A stretch of DNA of 48,044 nucleotides from Desulfobacterales bacterium. GTDB taxonomy: Bacteria > Desulfobacterota > Desulfobacteria > Desulfobacterales > SKZT01. The position numbers were made by a program, and so were the translations under genes. Positions 9,218 to 20,560 of the stretch are shown one piece after another; position 1 is the stretch's first letter, and each line of letters opens with the position of its first letter. The notes under the pieces were generated by a model. It ran no database searches and was not told the DNA's origin. It saw nothing but the letters and a program-made list of their open reading frames with translations. The stretch covers positions 1-48,044 of the forward strand of contig JAGYNR010000005.1 of the NCBI GenBank assembly GCA_018399715.1, read 5' to 3'.

Positions 9218-10129
9218 TTAAAATCGTTTGATATCCTTTGCCATGATAATTCCACCCGGCCGGACATACAAAATTAACAATAAAAGAAAAAAAGCAATAG
9301 CATCTTTCATGCTGGAGGAAAAAAAACCGACGCCTAACGATTCAAGAATTCCCAGAATAAAGCCGCCTAAAATAGAGCCCCATAAACTGCCGAGACCCCC
9401 CAGCATTGCAGCACAAAATCCTTTCAGCCCCAGCATGGTACCCATATCATAGCTGCACATGGTGATCGGGGCAATAATAATGCCGGCAACAGCTCCCATG
9501 CCCGTACTCAAAAAGAAGGCCAGAAGCACCATTCGTTCTGAGGGAATTCCTGTCAGCCAGGCGGCTTTTTTGCTGATTGCGCAGGCTATCATGGCTTTTC
9601 CGGTCAGCGTTTTCTTAAAAAAAAGATGGAGCAAGATGACAAAAAACAATGCGATACCCACAATCCAGATGCTCTGAGAAAGGAGTTTGGCTCCGGCCAG
9701 ATCGATGGGATCATGGTCGGAAAAGGGAGGAACACTGTAAGCATCCTTGCCCCAGGTGAGCATCCCGATACCCCTAAGGAATATGGATGCGCCGACCGTA
9801 ATAATGACCAGCACAATAGGATTTGGTTTTCGAACTGTCCGTATAGCAAGCCGTTCAAACAGAAAGCCAACCACAGCAACTCCGATAACAACCAACAAAA
9901 AAGCAACCGGCAGCGGTATTCCCAGACCTCCCCATAAGCTTACAAGCCCCAGAGCGCCTAACATGACAAATTCACCATGAGCGAAATTGATTAGCTCGGT
10001 GGAGCTGTAGAGCATTGAAAATCCAACAGCAATAACCCCATAGATAGCACCGTTGGTAATGCCTGAAAACAGGTACTGTAGTAACTCCTGAAGCAATTTA
10101 TTCCACCAGCTTCCAGGTTCCGTTTTCAA
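9218..10129 (-). CDS. livH: Branched-chain amino acid ABC transporter permease
   Basis: LFSGITNGAIYGVIAVGFSMLYSSTELINFAHGEFVMLGA; start could be an internal non-ATG codon just downstream of livK. Confidence 0.92.
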   Translation of the reverse strand: MKTEPGSWWNKLLQELLQYLFSGITNGAIYGVIAVGFSMLYSSTELINFAHGEFVMLGALGLVSLWGGLGIPLPVAFLLVVIGVAVVGFLFERLAIRTVRKPNPIVLVIITVGASIFLRGIGMLTWGKDAYSVPPFSDHDPIDLAGAKLLSQSIWIVGIALFFVILLHLFFKKTLTGKAMIACAISKKAAWLTGIPSERMVLLAFFLSTGMGAVAGIIIAPITMCSYDMGTMLGLKGFCAAMLGGLGSLWGSILGGFILGILESLGVGFFSSSMKDAIAFFLLLLILYVRPGGIIMAKDIKRF

Positions 10130-11258
10130 TCTTCACCATCACAAATGCATCCGGCGCAAGACCGTTATGATCCTCGGGTGTAAAATTAAAGGTGCCGCTT
10201 ATTCCTACCAGTCCTTTAATGTTTTCGATATTGTCCCGGAGTTTTTTCAAATCGCCGTTGGTTCCGGGAAGAGCCCGCTCGAGCATCATCATGGCATCAT
10301 AGGCATATCCGCCGAAACCGGAGACAGATTGTCCGTATGTTTCCTCAAAATTTTTTTGGTACTCCATGAGGATCTTTTTTTGAGGATCGGTATCCGGCAA
10401 AAGGTCAGCGACGAGAATTTTTCCGGTGGGAAGATAAATGCCTTCCGCAGCTTCTCCCGCCAGTTCAATAAATTTTGGTGATGCTACCCCATGGCTTTGG
10501 TACAATGGCATATTGATTTCTAACTGCTTTATATTTTTGGCGACGACTGCCGGGCCGGGATTTGTTCCCCAGCACACAATCGCATCGGGTTGAACCTTTC
10601 TGATTTTGGTCAACTGAGGCGTCATGTCGGTATCCTTGGCACCAAAACTTTCCTCTTCAACAATCTCTATGCCAAAATCACCGGCGTGTTGTTTCAACTG
10701 GTTTTTTCCGCTCTCCCCAAACGCATTGGTTACCGTTATAATACCGATTTTTTTGATACCATTGTCTTTCATGTGCTGATAGACCGAACAGACGGCTAAC
10801 GCATCATTTTGAGCTGTTTTAAATACCCACTTTTTTACCGGATCAACAATCGTAATACCGGCAGCACAACTAATAAGGGGAATCTGAACTCTTTCAGCAA
10901 AGGGGATCACTGCAAGGGTTGTGGGCGTACGGCTGGGCCCGACGATTGCGATGACGTTATCCTTATTGATCAATTTGGTAACATTATTGACCGATCGCTG
11001 GGGATCACCCTCTGTGTCATAAATAACCCCTTCCAGCAGATGACCATCGATACCACCGGCATCATTGATCTGATCAATCATCATTTCCATACTTTTTTTC
11101 TCCGGATCTCCCAAGAAGGACGCCGGTCCCGTGACGGAAAAAATCCCTCCGATTTTATAAGTTTCCGTTGTAAATGCCGGGCAGGCAAAAATAAATCCCC
11201 CGACTGCCAAAAAAGTCATGAGCAGGATCAGTTTTTTTGATAACCTTGACAACATCAT
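10098..11258 (-). CDS. livK: Periplasmic ABC transporter substrate-binding protein
   Basis: Signal peptide then YKIGGIFSVTGPASFLGDPEKKSMEMMIDQINDAGGIDG; type I periplasmic binding protein. Confidence 0.9.
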   Translation of the reverse strand: MMLSRLSKKLILLMTFLAVGGFIFACPAFTTETYKIGGIFSVTGPASFLGDPEKKSMEMMIDQINDAGGIDGHLLEGVIYDTEGDPQRSVNNVTKLINKDNVIAIVGPSRTPTTLAVIPFAERVQIPLISCAAGITIVDPVKKWVFKTAQNDALAVCSVYQHMKDNGIKKIGIITVTNAFGESGKNQLKQHAGDFGIEIVEEESFGAKDTDMTPQLTKIRKVQPDAIVCWGTNPGPAVVAKNIKQLEINMPLYQSHGVASPKFIELAGEAAEGIYLPTGKILVADLLPDTDPQKKILMEYQKNFEETYGQSVSGFGGYAYDAMMMLERALPGTNGDLKKLRDNIENIKGLVGISGTFNFTPEDHNGLAPDAFVMVKIENGTWKLVE

Positions 11259-11298
11259 GATTTTACCTCCTTTACTGTAATAGGTTCATTTATAAACG

Positions 11299-11730
11299 CT
11301 ACATGGTATACAAGGTTTTGCCATCAATCATTTGAATGCCGTTTTTATTCAGGATTTCCACGGCCTTGTCGGTGTTGTCAAACCGGAAAATCATCACCGC
11401 ATTATTGCCGCTTTGCTGAACAAAAGCATACATGTATTCCACATTAATTCCGGCATTGTAGAGGATATCCAATATATTGTGTAATCCTCCGGGTCGATCC
11501 GTCACCTTGACAGCAACGACGTTGGTTTTACCTACCGTAAACCCCCTTTTTTTTAAGATTTCTTTGGTTTTTTCGTTGTTGTCTACAATCAGTCTGAGCA
11601 CTCCGAAATCGGAAGTATCCGCCAGAGACAATGCCCGGATATTAACACCTGCCTCTGCAAGGATACCGGCCACCTCGGCCAGTCTGCCTGCTTTATTTTC
11701 CAGAAATACAGATATCTGTTCCGCTTTCAT
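11299..11730 (-). CDS. Tandem ACT-domain protein
   Basis: [30 protein letters not shown] and [30 protein letters not shown]: two ACT repeats. Confidence 0.9.
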   Translation of the reverse strand: MKAEQISVFLENKAGRLAEVAGILAEAGVNIRALSLADTSDFGVLRLIVDNNEKTKEILKKRGFTVGKTNVVAVKVTDRPGGLHNILDILYNAGINVEYMYAFVQQSGNNAVMIFRFDNTDKAVEILNKNGIQMIDGKTLYTM

Positions 11731-11742
11731 CTTACCTCCTTT

Positions 11743-13044
11743 TTAAATTTTTCGATTGTCTATGACCCGTACCGCTTTTCCCTCGCTGCGGGTAATCGCT
11801 TTAGGTTCCACCAGTTTGACTTTGGCGGAAACGCCGAGATAATCCTTGATGTTTTTTGAAATCTTTTGCGAGATATCCTGAAGTACTTTCACTTCATCAG
11901 AAAATGCTTTTTCTCCAAGTTCCACATTGATCGTCAACGTATCCAGATTACCTTTCCGGTCTACAAACAACTGATAGTGAGGTTCGACTTCATCCATTTC
12001 CATCAGGACACTTTCAATTTGGGATGGAAACACATTGACGCCTCTGATGATGAGCATGTCATCGGTACGGCCGCTGATTTTGTTCATGCGGGTAAGCGTG
12101 CGGCCACATATACAGGGTTCGGAATTAAGGGAGGTAATATCACGGGTCCGGTAGCGGATTACCGGAAATGCCTCTTTGGTAATGGTGGTAAATACCAACT
12201 CGCCGGTTTCACCTTCGGGTAATACCTCACCCGTAGCGGGATTGATTATTTCTGCAATGAAATGATCTTCGAATATATGCAGCCCTTTTTTGGCTTCATG
12301 ACATTCAATCGCAACACCTGGTCCCATAACTTCGCTGAGCCCGTAAATATCCACTGCAACCATGCCGGTCTTTCTTTCAATTTCTTCGCGCATTCGCTCA
12401 GACCATGGTTCGGCTCCAAATATACCAAATTTGAAATTTAAATTCCGGAAGTCAACGCCCATCTCAGTTGCTACTTCCGCTAAATGTAAGGTATACGAGG
12501 GCGTTGCTGTTAAAATAGTTGGGCCAAAATCCTTCATAATAACAATCTGACGTTTGGTGTTGCCACCGGAAACCGGAATGACGGATGCCCCCAATTTTTC
12601 AGCGCCGTAGTGAACACCCAGCCCGCCGGTAAAAAGACCATATCCGTAAGCGTTATGGATAATATCATCCTGCCAGGCACCCCCGGCAGCCAGCGAGCGA
12701 GCCATCATTGATGCCCAGGTGGTGATATCCCGGGCAGTATATCCGACCACAGTTGGTTTGCCGGTCGTTCCCGATGAAGCATGAATTCGTACCACGTTAT
12801 CCATAGGGACAGCGAACATGCCAAACGGATAGTTGTCCCGAAGATCCTGCTTTGTTGTAAAGGGAAGGCGCTTTAAATCCTCTAAAGATCGGATATCTCC
12901 CGGTTTGACCCCGGATTCATCAAATTTTTGGCGGTAAAATGGGACAGTCGCATATACCCGCTGGATGGTTGCCTGAAGCCGCCGCAACTGAATAGCTGAC
13001 AATGCCTCGCGGGGAAGGGTTTCAAACTCCATGTCGTATATCAT
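11743..13044 (-). CDS. paaK: Phenylacetate-CoA ligase family protein
   Basis: [57 protein letters not shown]: PaaK family. Confidence 0.92.
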   Translation of the reverse strand: MIYDMEFETLPREALSAIQLRRLQATIQRVYATVPFYRQKFDESGVKPGDIRSLEDLKRLPFTTKQDLRDNYPFGMFAVPMDNVVRIHASSGTTGKPTVVGYTARDITTWASMMARSLAAGGAWQDDIIHNAYGYGLFTGGLGVHYGAEKLGASVIPVSGGNTKRQIVIMKDFGPTILTATPSYTLHLAEVATEMGVDFRNLNFKFGIFGAEPWSERMREEIERKTGMVAVDIYGLSEVMGPGVAIECHEAKKGLHIFEDHFIAEIINPATGEVLPEGETGELVFTTITKEAFPVIRYRTRDITSLNSEPCICGRTLTRMNKISGRTDDMLIIRGVNVFPSQIESVLMEMDEVEPHYQLFVDRKGNLDTLTINVELGEKAFSDEVKVLQDISQKISKNIKDYLGVSAKVKLVEPKAITRSEGKAVRVIDNRKI

Positions 13045-13100
13045 CTAAACAACTCCTCCTTTCATCAAATAATCCGAACACCTGTGACTAACCAAAACCC

Positions 13101-13134
13101 AAAAAGGCTGTAGGTATTAACCCACAGCCTTTTT
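13101..13134 (-). terminator. Rho-independent-like hairpin
   Basis: AAAAAGGCTGTAGG-tattaa-CCCACAGCCTTTTT inverted repeat with flanking A/T runs. It lies upstream of paaK on that strand, so it may terminate a transcript from outside the operon; could function on either strand. Confidence 0.7.
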
Positions 13135-13497
13135 AAAAAAATACCATGAGTTTTTTCTTTTCGTCTACCCATGGTTACTGTTTATCAAGTCAGTTCTGCG
13201 TTTTCTACCAAGCCAGACCACGGATAGACCCGCTAAAATGAAAGCCATCAATAAAAAGAAAAAAGTACCCGATATTAGGATGAGCCATCATTGATAGGTC
13301 TCCTTTTCCTTAAAAAAACCAATAAGTTGTTGTAATTTAAAAATAAAGAATTTAATCGCCAGCATTCCTATTACGAAAAAATCTATATATGATGATATAT
13401 CGTGTGTCAAGGGAAAAAGCCTGTTTCACAAGCCTTCCTTTAAAATCAGGCTTGCGCTTTTCCATAAATGCGTTTATTTTTATAAAAGGAGGACAAA

Positions 13498-13892
13498 TGA
13501 AAGGGATTTTTATTCGATGGTTAATATTAACGGTGGCTATCGTGGTTACCTCATATCTGATAGATGGAATCCGGGTCAGCGGATTTTTTTCGGCATTTTT
13601 TGCAGCGGCAATGCTGGGCATTCTCAATGCGTTTTTTCGGCCGATACTCATTGTGCTCACGCTACCCATCAATATTTTAACTCTCGGGTTTTTCACTTTT
13701 GTCATCAATGCAATCTTGCTGCTGATGGCATCGGGGGTGATACCTGGCTTTGGGGTCAGCGGATTCTGGAGCGCTCTTTTGGGAGCATTACTGATTAGTC
13801 TGGTCAGTTGGATACTCAATACGTTTATTGGCGAACAGGGATCTGTTGTTTATATGGATATTAAAAGAAACCGGCAAAATCCATGGGATTAG
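13498..13892 (+). CDS. Phage holin family (holin_4_2-like) small membrane protein
   Basis: MKGIFIRWLILTVAIVVTSYLIDGIRVSGFFSAFFAAAMLGILNAFFRPILIVLTLPINILTLGFFTFVINAILLLMASGVIPGF; RBS AAAGGAGG just upstream of this ATG. The track start at 13389 lacks support. Confidence 0.85.
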
Positions 13893-13913
13893 CAGTTTTC
13901 ACAGGAAATAATG

Positions 13914-14555
13914 TTAAGATTTTTTGATCCCCCGGGCAAAAACGTCGAAAGCAAGTGAAAGGGTGGATTTTAAAAAATCCTTTTTTGGATTTATAATTCT
14001 TTTACTTTCTTCCCAAAGAACGAGGCCGGAGAACATTGACCATAGACTATCCGCAAGCGCTAAGGGATGGGCATCGATAAATATTCCCTGATCAATACCC
14101 TCTTGGAAAATTTTGGCCATTTCGCCGATAGATTTGCGGGACATATCCTTCATTTCATCCAGAATTTTTGGGGATAGATTCATCAGGGTTTCACTGGATT
14201 GCAGATGAAACATGTTAATGATAATTAGCGGATCGAAATCATAAACATCATACAATGCATCTTTTAATGCCCGGATTTTTTCTTCCGGTCCCATTTCCGG
14301 TTCCTTGCTGACATGCTCTAAACGAATCAAAAGATACTGAAGTATTCTGAAAGACAAAGAAGCAAACAATTCCTCTTTATTTTTAAAATAGAGATAGAGG
14401 GTTCCGGTGCTCAGTTCAGACTCCTTGGAGATGTCTTCCATAGTGGTCTTGGCAAAGCCTTTATCAGAAAAAACCCTTTTAGCTGCCACCATAATTTGTT
14501 GCCGTCTTCTTTCTTTTTCTCTTTCTTTTCTTTCTTCAATACCCATTTCCCACAA
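13914..14555 (-). CDS. TetR/AcrR family transcriptional regulator
   Basis: RRQQIMVAAKRVFSDKGFAKTTMEDISKESELSTGTLYLYFKNKEELF. Confidence 0.93.
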   Translation of the reverse strand: MWEMGIEERKEREKERRRQQIMVAAKRVFSDKGFAKTTMEDISKESELSTGTLYLYFKNKEELFASLSFRILQYLLIRLEHVSKEPEMGPEEKIRALKDALYDVYDFDPLIIINMFHLQSSETLMNLSPKILDEMKDMSRKSIGEMAKIFQEGIDQGIFIDAHPLALADSLWSMFSGLVLWEESKRIINPKKDFLKSTLSLAFDVFARGIKKS

Positions 14556-14788
14556 CTCTCCAATTCATCATCACATTTTCTCATAAAAGACGAAATTGTT
14601 AATTTTTTTAATGTTAAATTTTGTTGTATTTTATATGTACAAAAGCATCTTAAACTCATTAATATAATGAATAAGATTTTTAGGGTCAAGAACAAAAGGT
14701 TAAATGCAACAATTCTAATTCGGATCTGGATGGTTGAGTCGAAATTAGAATTGCTGGCGATTGACGGAAAGTCTTGGGCAAGATATTT

Positions 14789-14826
14789 AGTGCCCGAACG
14801 TAAACTGTCTTTTTCGTTCAGGCACT
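14789..14826 (+). repeat. 38-bp internally deleted MITE-like copy C (near-palindromic)
   Basis: AGTGCCCGAACGTAAACTGTCTTTTTCGTTCAGGCACT, flanked on both sides by ATTT. Confidence 0.85.
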
Positions 14827-14883
14827 ATTTAAAAACGATTGTAACGATATTGTTTACACAACAACTTGAGAGGATACGAGACA

Positions 14884-15894
14884 ATGAAACTCGGAATCAT
14901 CGGTCTGCCGGGAAGCGGCAAAACAACAGTATTTGAAGCATTAACACAAAAGTTTGAGGATACCGGAAAGAAGGATGAAAACCGAATTGGTGCTATCTAC
15001 GTTCCGGATGAACGGGTGGATTCCTTAAGTAAAATGTACACACCTAAAAAAACGACCTATGCACAAGTGGAATACTTTCTTCCCGGAAAAGGGGAACAAA
15101 CGATCCTGAACCGTGTCCGTGACTGTGATGCTTTCATTCATGTGCTCCGGAATTTTCGTGTTTACGGGATGGACCCCCCGACTGCATTACAGGATTTTAG
15201 GAATATGGAGCAAGAGATGGTACTTTCTGATCTTGTGACTGTGGAAAAACGGCTTGAAAGGCTTCAGCTGGATGAAAAAAGGGGGAAAAAACCGGATCAG
15301 GAGGAACTGGTTCTGTTGGAAAAGTGTAATGAACACCTGAATCAGGGAGTGGCATTACGAAAGTTTCCGGAACTAACCGAAGCCAAGATGCTTAAGGGGT
15401 TTGCTTTTCTTTCCGCTAAACCTGTCCTGGTGCTTTTCAACAACGAGGATGAGGATGAGGCGTTGCCGCAAATAAAGAACCTTACAGATCAGGAACATTG
15501 CATGGTCATCCGGGCCAAGTTGGAGCAGGAGCTGGCACAGATGTCTGATGAAGAATCGGAGGACTTTCTTTCAGAGTTCAATATTACAGCTCCGGCGACG
15601 GATCGGGTCATCAGCCGGTCTTACGAATTGATGGGACTGATTTCATTTTTTACCGTGGGTGATGATGAGGTAAAGGCGTGGACCATTAAAAAAGGTATAG
15701 AAGCACTGGATGCTGCCGGGACAATACACACCGATATGAAAAAAGGATTTATCCGGGCGGAAGTAATCCATTTTGATGATCTCATGGCAGCCGGGTCCCT
15801 GGCTGAAGCCAGAAAGCATGGCACTGTGCGCCTGGAGGGAAAAACATACCGTGTAAAAGATGGTGATATTATCACATTTCGGTTTAATGTTTGA
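14884..15894 (+). CDS. ychF: Redox-regulated ATPase / GTP-binding protein YchF
   Basis: MKLGIIGLPGSGKTTVFEALTQ... C-terminal TGS-like domain ...GTVRLEGKTYRVKDGDIITFRFNV. Confidence 0.93.
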   Translation: MKLGIIGLPGSGKTTVFEALTQKFEDTGKKDENRIGAIYVPDERVDSLSKMYTPKKTTYAQVEYFLPGKGEQTILNRVRDCDAFIHVLRNFRVYGMDPPTALQDFRNMEQEMVLSDLVTVEKRLERLQLDEKRGKKPDQEELVLLEKCNEHLNQGVALRKFPELTEAKMLKGFAFLSAKPVLVLFNNEDEDEALPQIKNLTDQEHCMVIRAKLEQELAQMSDEESEDFLSEFNITAPATDRVISRSYELMGLISFFTVGDDEVKAWTIKKGIEALDAAGTIHTDMKKGFIRAEVIHFDDLMAAGSLAEARKHGTVRLEGKTYRVKDGDIITFRFNV

Positions 15895-16032
15895 ATTAAG
15901 AGCCGGTTGATCGGGTTAGCGTAAGTGATATCTTTTCTTGACAGGGATTGGTTTTTGGCTTAAGAAACTAAATTTCATTTAGACCCATGAGAAGTTAGTA
16001 AATCCACCAATAAACATAGACATGCATATACA

Positions 16033-18063
16033 ATGAAAAAGTCCAGAATTAACCAAATTCGAAATATTGGAATTGTTGCTCATATTGATGCCGGAAAAAC
16101 AACGGTTACCGAACGGATACTCTATTATACCGGCAGGTCTCATAAAATGGGAGAGGTTCACGATGGTGAAGCAGTGATGGACTGGATGCCGGATGAGCAG
16201 GAACGGGGTATAACAATAACTTCCGCTGTAACCACCTGTCAATGGAAGGATTTTGATATTCAAATAATCGATACTCCCGGTCATGTGGATTTTACCATTG
16301 AAGTAGAACGAAGCCTACGGGTTTTGGACGGTGCTGTAGGGGTTTTTTGTGCCGTAGGCGGTGTTGAGCCGCAGTCCGAAACTGTCTGGCGGCAGGCTGA
16401 CAAATACAGGGTGCCGAAAATTGCTTTTATCAATAAACTGGATCGGATCGGGGCGGATTTTTTGGGAACTGTCGATATGATCCGTGAACGTCTGAAGGCC
16501 AACCCCTTGGTGTTGGAACTCCCGGTCGGTTCAGAAGATGATTTCACGGGAGTCATTGATTTATTGCGCATGCAGCAGGTTATCTGGGATGATGATACCT
16601 TGGGAGCCAATTTCACTTATGAGGAAATCTCCCCGGAGTTCAGGGAGCTGGCAGAAAAGTATCGTGAAAAACTTTTGGAAACAGTTGCCGAAGTCGATGA
16701 TGATATCATGGAGGTTTATCTTTCCGAGAAACCGGTTGAAACAGATGCTTTGATAAAGGCTGTCAGGAAAGCAACGATCGGTTTGAAACTGGTTCCTGTG
16801 CTGTGCGGTAGCGCCTTAAAAAATAAAGGAATCCAACCGCTTCTTGACGCAATTGTCAGTTTTCTTCCCAGTCCCCCTGATGTTCCGGCAATTCAAGGTC
16901 ATCAACCGGATACCGGAGAGGTAATCGAATGTTTTCCAAAAGAAAAAGGTCCTCTGGTTGCCTTGATTTTCAAAGTTTCCATGGTTGAAGGTCGGAAACT
17001 GTCCTATGTCCGTGTTTATAGCGGCAAACTAAAATCCGGCGGTGAGGTTTACAACCCTTTTCGTAAAAAGAAGGAAAAGCTTTCCCGAATACTTAAAATG
17101 CATGCCAATAAGCGGGAACGCTGTGATGAGGTCGGACCGGGAGCCATTGTGGGAATCATCGGTTTAAAGGAATCTTCTACAGGTGAAACACTTTGCACCA
17201 GCGAAAATCCGGTGTTACTTGAGAGGATAGAATTTTATGAACCCGTTATTTCGGTGGCAATAGAACCCAAAACACATGCGGATCAGGAAAAAATGGATCA
17301 GGTTTTAGAAAAACTTGCCGCCGAAGATCCCACCTTACAGGTTCGCAAAGATGAAGATACCGGTCAAACACTCTTATCCGGCATGGGGGAACTACACCTG
17401 GAGGTGATTATCAGTCGGATGCTCAGGGAGTTTAAGACCCATGTTAATGTCGGCAAGCCCCAGGTCGTCTACAGAGAAACGATCGAGAAACAAGGCCAGG
17501 GCAGTGGTGTATTTGACAGAGAGGTGGCCGGGCAGCATCATTATGCTGAGGTTCGATTGGTCTTAAAACCTTTGGAGCGTGGTGCCGGCAACTATTTTTC
17601 ATCCCGTGTTAGCGATGAAGTAATACCGGAAAATTTTGTGCCGGCTATCGAAAAAAGCGTGATGGAATCCCTTGAAAGCGGCACCTTGCTAGGATATCCC
17701 GTTGTAGATGTGAAGGCGGTGCTATCCGGCGGAGCCTTTAAAGAAGCTGCCAGTTCGGAATTGGCGTTTTCTGTTGCGGCGTCGATGGCTTGTAAATCCG
17801 CCCTGGAAGATGGCAATCCTTTCCTTTTGGACCCCATTATGAAAGTAGAAGTTTTGGTACCGGAGGCTTTTATTGGCGACGTTATCGGAGATTTAAATGC
17901 CCGTAATGGAAAAATCGAATCCATATCTGCCAGGCACGGAATCCAGATCATTAAAACAACTGTTCCGCTGGCTGCTATGTTTGGCTATTCAACCTCGCTG
18001 AGATCCGCAACACAGGGAAGAGGAACCTTTTCAATGTATTTTTCTCATTTTGACAAAGTTTAA
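16033..18063 (+). CDS. fusA: Elongation factor G (probably a paralogue, 676 aa)
   Basis: [65 protein letters not shown]; full EF-G length. Confidence 0.92.
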   Translation: MKKSRINQIRNIGIVAHIDAGKTTVTERILYYTGRSHKMGEVHDGEAVMDWMPDEQERGITITSAVTTCQWKDFDIQIIDTPGHVDFTIEVERSLRVLDGAVGVFCAVGGVEPQSETVWRQADKYRVPKIAFINKLDRIGADFLGTVDMIRERLKANPLVLELPVGSEDDFTGVIDLLRMQQVIWDDDTLGANFTYEEISPEFRELAEKYREKLLETVAEVDDDIMEVYLSEKPVETDALIKAVRKATIGLKLVPVLCGSALKNKGIQPLLDAIVSFLPSPPDVPAIQGHQPDTGEVIECFPKEKGPLVALIFKVSMVEGRKLSYVRVYSGKLKSGGEVYNPFRKKKEKLSRILKMHANKRERCDEVGPGAIVGIIGLKESSTGETLCTSENPVLLERIEFYEPVISVAIEPKTHADQEKMDQVLEKLAAEDPTLQVRKDEDTGQTLLSGMGELHLEVIISRMLREFKTHVNVGKPQVVYRETIEKQGQGSGVFDREVAGQHHYAEVRLVLKPLERGAGNYFSSRVSDEVIPENFVPAIEKSVMESLESGTLLGYPVVDVKAVLSGGAFKEAASSELAFSVAASMACKSALEDGNPFLLDPIMKVEVLVPEAFIGDVIGDLNARNGKIESISARHGIQIIKTTVPLAAMFGYSTSLRSATQGRGTFSMYFSHFDKV

Positions 18064-19503
18064 TCGGGATTCATCAGTCATTTTGGCTTCTCTTCGTTCA
18101 TCTGAATATTCTTTTCTTAAAATTTTAAGCTTTTTCTCTATTTCCTGACGTCTTGACGGGTCCGAAGTGCCTTGAAGTGCCTTTTCAAGATGAAAAATGG
18201 CGTTACGGTACTCCTTCTTTTTTTCAGAATAAATGCCCAGGAAATAATGAGCGTTTTTGAAGTTTCCCATTTTGCCGTACGTTTCTCCCAGAAAATAGTA
18301 AGTCTCTACATAATTCTTGTGATTGTCGATAATTTCTTCGAAACTCTCTGTAGCTTCTTCCAGCTTTCCTAATTCCATCTGGGTGCGGCCTAGTAAAAAC
18401 AGACTTTCCGGATCTCCGTCAGAGAGATTGATCGACCCTTTCAAAGCCGTCAGAGCTTCAGAGAGTTTTCCGTCCTGAAAATATAGATGTCCCAGTTCTT
18501 TGAGCAAATAGGCATCAAATGGATTTTTGTTCAATACAATCTTAAGATGTTCGGCTGCTTTTGAACGATGACCGGATCGTTTCAGTGCCATGCCGTATCC
18601 ATAGTGTGTCATGGGATCATCCGGTTCTTCTGCCAGAGCATCTTTAAAAAACTGCAATGCCTCTGCCGGGTCGCCGTAGAGTGCAATCAGTCGCATACGG
18701 GCTATTTTAAACGCCTCCGGATCACTGGTGGATGCCGGTGGCTCATGACGTTGAAGCCAACTGTCAATATTGGCCATCCGTTCTTCAGCAGCCGGATGCG
18801 TGGTTAGATAAGACGGAATTTGTTCCGGTCCGAACCATCGTTTCTCCCGGATTTTTTTAAGCATGGTTAAAAGCCCTTCCGCATTGTAACCAGCGCTTTC
18901 CATATTGATCAGTCCAATCTGATCGGCCTGATGTTCATCCTCACGGCTGAAAGCCAGTTGCATGGATTGCAGAGCGGCTGTTGATCCAATTGTCAGTGCA
19001 TTGGCGGCTGTCGAAGCACCCCTGATCCCAAAGAAAACACCAGCGATAATTCCCGCCAGAGACGCAATGCTCATTTTGCCTGCTCGGTCGATATTGTCGG
19101 AAATGTGACGACATTGTACATGAGCAACTTCGTGAGCAAGAATTCCAGCCAATTCATCTTCATTCTGCATCGCCTCCATCAGTCCGCGGTAAATAAAAAT
19201 ATTTCCCGCTGGTGTTGCAAATGCATTATAAACATCTGTATCTATGACATAAAAATGATATTGAAAGGGTTGAGGCGGCAATGTGGATAGAATTTTTTCT
19301 CCAACATGGTTGACATATTTTATAATATATGGATCTTTTATCAGGTTAAACCGTTTTTTGATTTCCTTCATGAACTCCTGTGCAAGTTTTTCTTCTTCAG
19401 CAATCGTAATGGCTGGAGATGTTATGGGAAATAACAACGTTAGGGTTATAGACAAAATGGTAAACAGCGCCACTGATTTTTTAAAACACATGAAGGTCCT
19501 CAT
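18031..19503 (-). CDS. M48 family metalloprotease with TPR repeats (BepA/YfgC-like)
   Basis: [19 protein letters not shown] (HExxH), [16 protein letters not shown]-terminal TPR repeats; N-terminal signal peptide. Confidence 0.92.
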   Translation of the reverse strand: MRTFMCFKKSVALFTILSITLTLLFPITSPAITIAEEEKLAQEFMKEIKKRFNLIKDPYIIKYVNHVGEKILSTLPPQPFQYHFYVIDTDVYNAFATPAGNIFIYRGLMEAMQNEDELAGILAHEVAHVQCRHISDNIDRAGKMSIASLAGIIAGVFFGIRGASTAANALTIGSTAALQSMQLAFSREDEHQADQIGLINMESAGYNAEGLLTMLKKIREKRWFGPEQIPSYLTTHPAAEERMANIDSWLQRHEPPASTSDPEAFKIARMRLIALYGDPAEALQFFKDALAEEPDDPMTHYGYGMALKRSGHRSKAAEHLKIVLNKNPFDAYLLKELGHLYFQDGKLSEALTALKGSINLSDGDPESLFLLGRTQMELGKLEEATESFEEIIDNHKNYVETYYFLGETYGKMGNFKNAHYFLGIYSEKKKEYRNAIFHLEKALQGTSDPSRRQEIEKKLKILRKEYSDERREAKMTDESRLNFVKMRKIH

Positions 19504-19660
19504 TTAATTTTTTGAATTCCGATATTCGGGCAGGTAATATTTTGCCCTTGTGATAATAGCTATTTATTATCTGTAAGCATTTTAAAAAGATACGTCAAAT
19601 GAAATTTGATGATATCCATTCTATAGTCTTTTCAAAATATATCTTTTATGATAGGTACTG

Positions 19661-20440
19661 TTGAATATGACACAAATTATCTGCATAGCCAACCAGAAAG
19701 GTGGAGTTGGCAAGACAACGACAGCAATCAATCTTTCAGCGGCGTTGGCGGCGTCGAAAAAGAGGACGCTTCTTATTGATTGTGATCCTCAGGCCAACGC
19801 AACCACCGGAGTCGGGATCGATAAGGCCGCCCTAAGAAAAAATCTCTATCATGGGATCATCGGAAGCGCCTCCGCATCTAGCCTGATAGTAGACAGTGAA
19901 ATCGAAACCTTAAAAGTAATTCCTGCGCAGGTGGAGTTAATCGGATTTGAGGTGGAGATGATGGAGGCAACTGGGCGGGAATTGATTTTGAAACGATTGA
20001 TCAGCGATTTACAGAAGGATTTTGATTATATTATTCTCGATTGTCCCCCCTCACTTAGTCTTCTGACGGTAAACGCCATGACAGCCGCTACTTCACTTTT
20101 GATACCGCTTCAGTGTGAATTTTATGCGTTAGAAGGTCTAGGGCAGCTTCTGCAAACCGTAAGGCGGATTAAACAAAGCCTGAACCCCTCCCTGACAATT
20201 TCCGGAATCTTGCTGACGATGTTTGATAAAAGAACCAATTTGTCACATCAAGTTGCCCAGGATGCGGAAAAATATTTTAATAAACTGGTGTTTAAAACCC
20301 GAATTCCCAGAAATGTTAAGCTAGGGGAGGCGCCTAGTTTCGGTAAACCCATACTTTTCTATGATATGGCATCTACAGGGGCACAAAGCTATATCAGTTT
20401 AGCACGAGAAATTTTGGAATTGTCGGAGCCAAAAAACTAA
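19661..20440 (+). CDS. parA: Chromosome-partitioning ParA family ATPase
   Basis: IICIANQKGGVGKTTTAINLSAALA; ILDCPPSLSLLTVNAM. Confidence 0.94.
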   Translation: MNMTQIICIANQKGGVGKTTTAINLSAALAASKKRTLLIDCDPQANATTGVGIDKAALRKNLYHGIIGSASASSLIVDSEIETLKVIPAQVELIGFEVEMMEATGRELILKRLISDLQKDFDYIILDCPPSLSLLTVNAMTAATSLLIPLQCEFYALEGLGQLLQTVRRIKQSLNPSLTISGILLTMFDKRTNLSHQVAQDAEKYFNKLVFKTRIPRNVKLGEAPSFGKPILFYDMASTGAQSYISLAREILELSEPKN

Positions 20441-20560
20441 ATCATTTTTGCAGGGTTAAATTCACGAATATCCCGATAAAATAACATAACTTCGAATTTT
20501 CAGGTATTTATCTGATATTTGTTTTTTTTGGCGAATGCTGTTTTTTAGATAAGGCTTAAA

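Noticed and set aside
6713-13044. liv-ACT-paaK block as a novel system
   Set aside because: It appears to be a standard aromatic acid/branched-chain substrate uptake and activation cluster of a type common in anaerobic Desulfobacterota.
13411-13452. Half parS-like TGTTTCAC and an AAGCCTG...CAGGCTT hairpin upstream of the holin-like gene
   Set aside because: The parS palindrome TGTTTCACGTGAAACA is not present here or in the parA-parB region; the hairpin is short and weakly supported.
13498-13892. Prophage based on the holin-family annotation
   Set aside because: This family of small membrane proteins is common in chromosomes; no other phage genes are adjacent.
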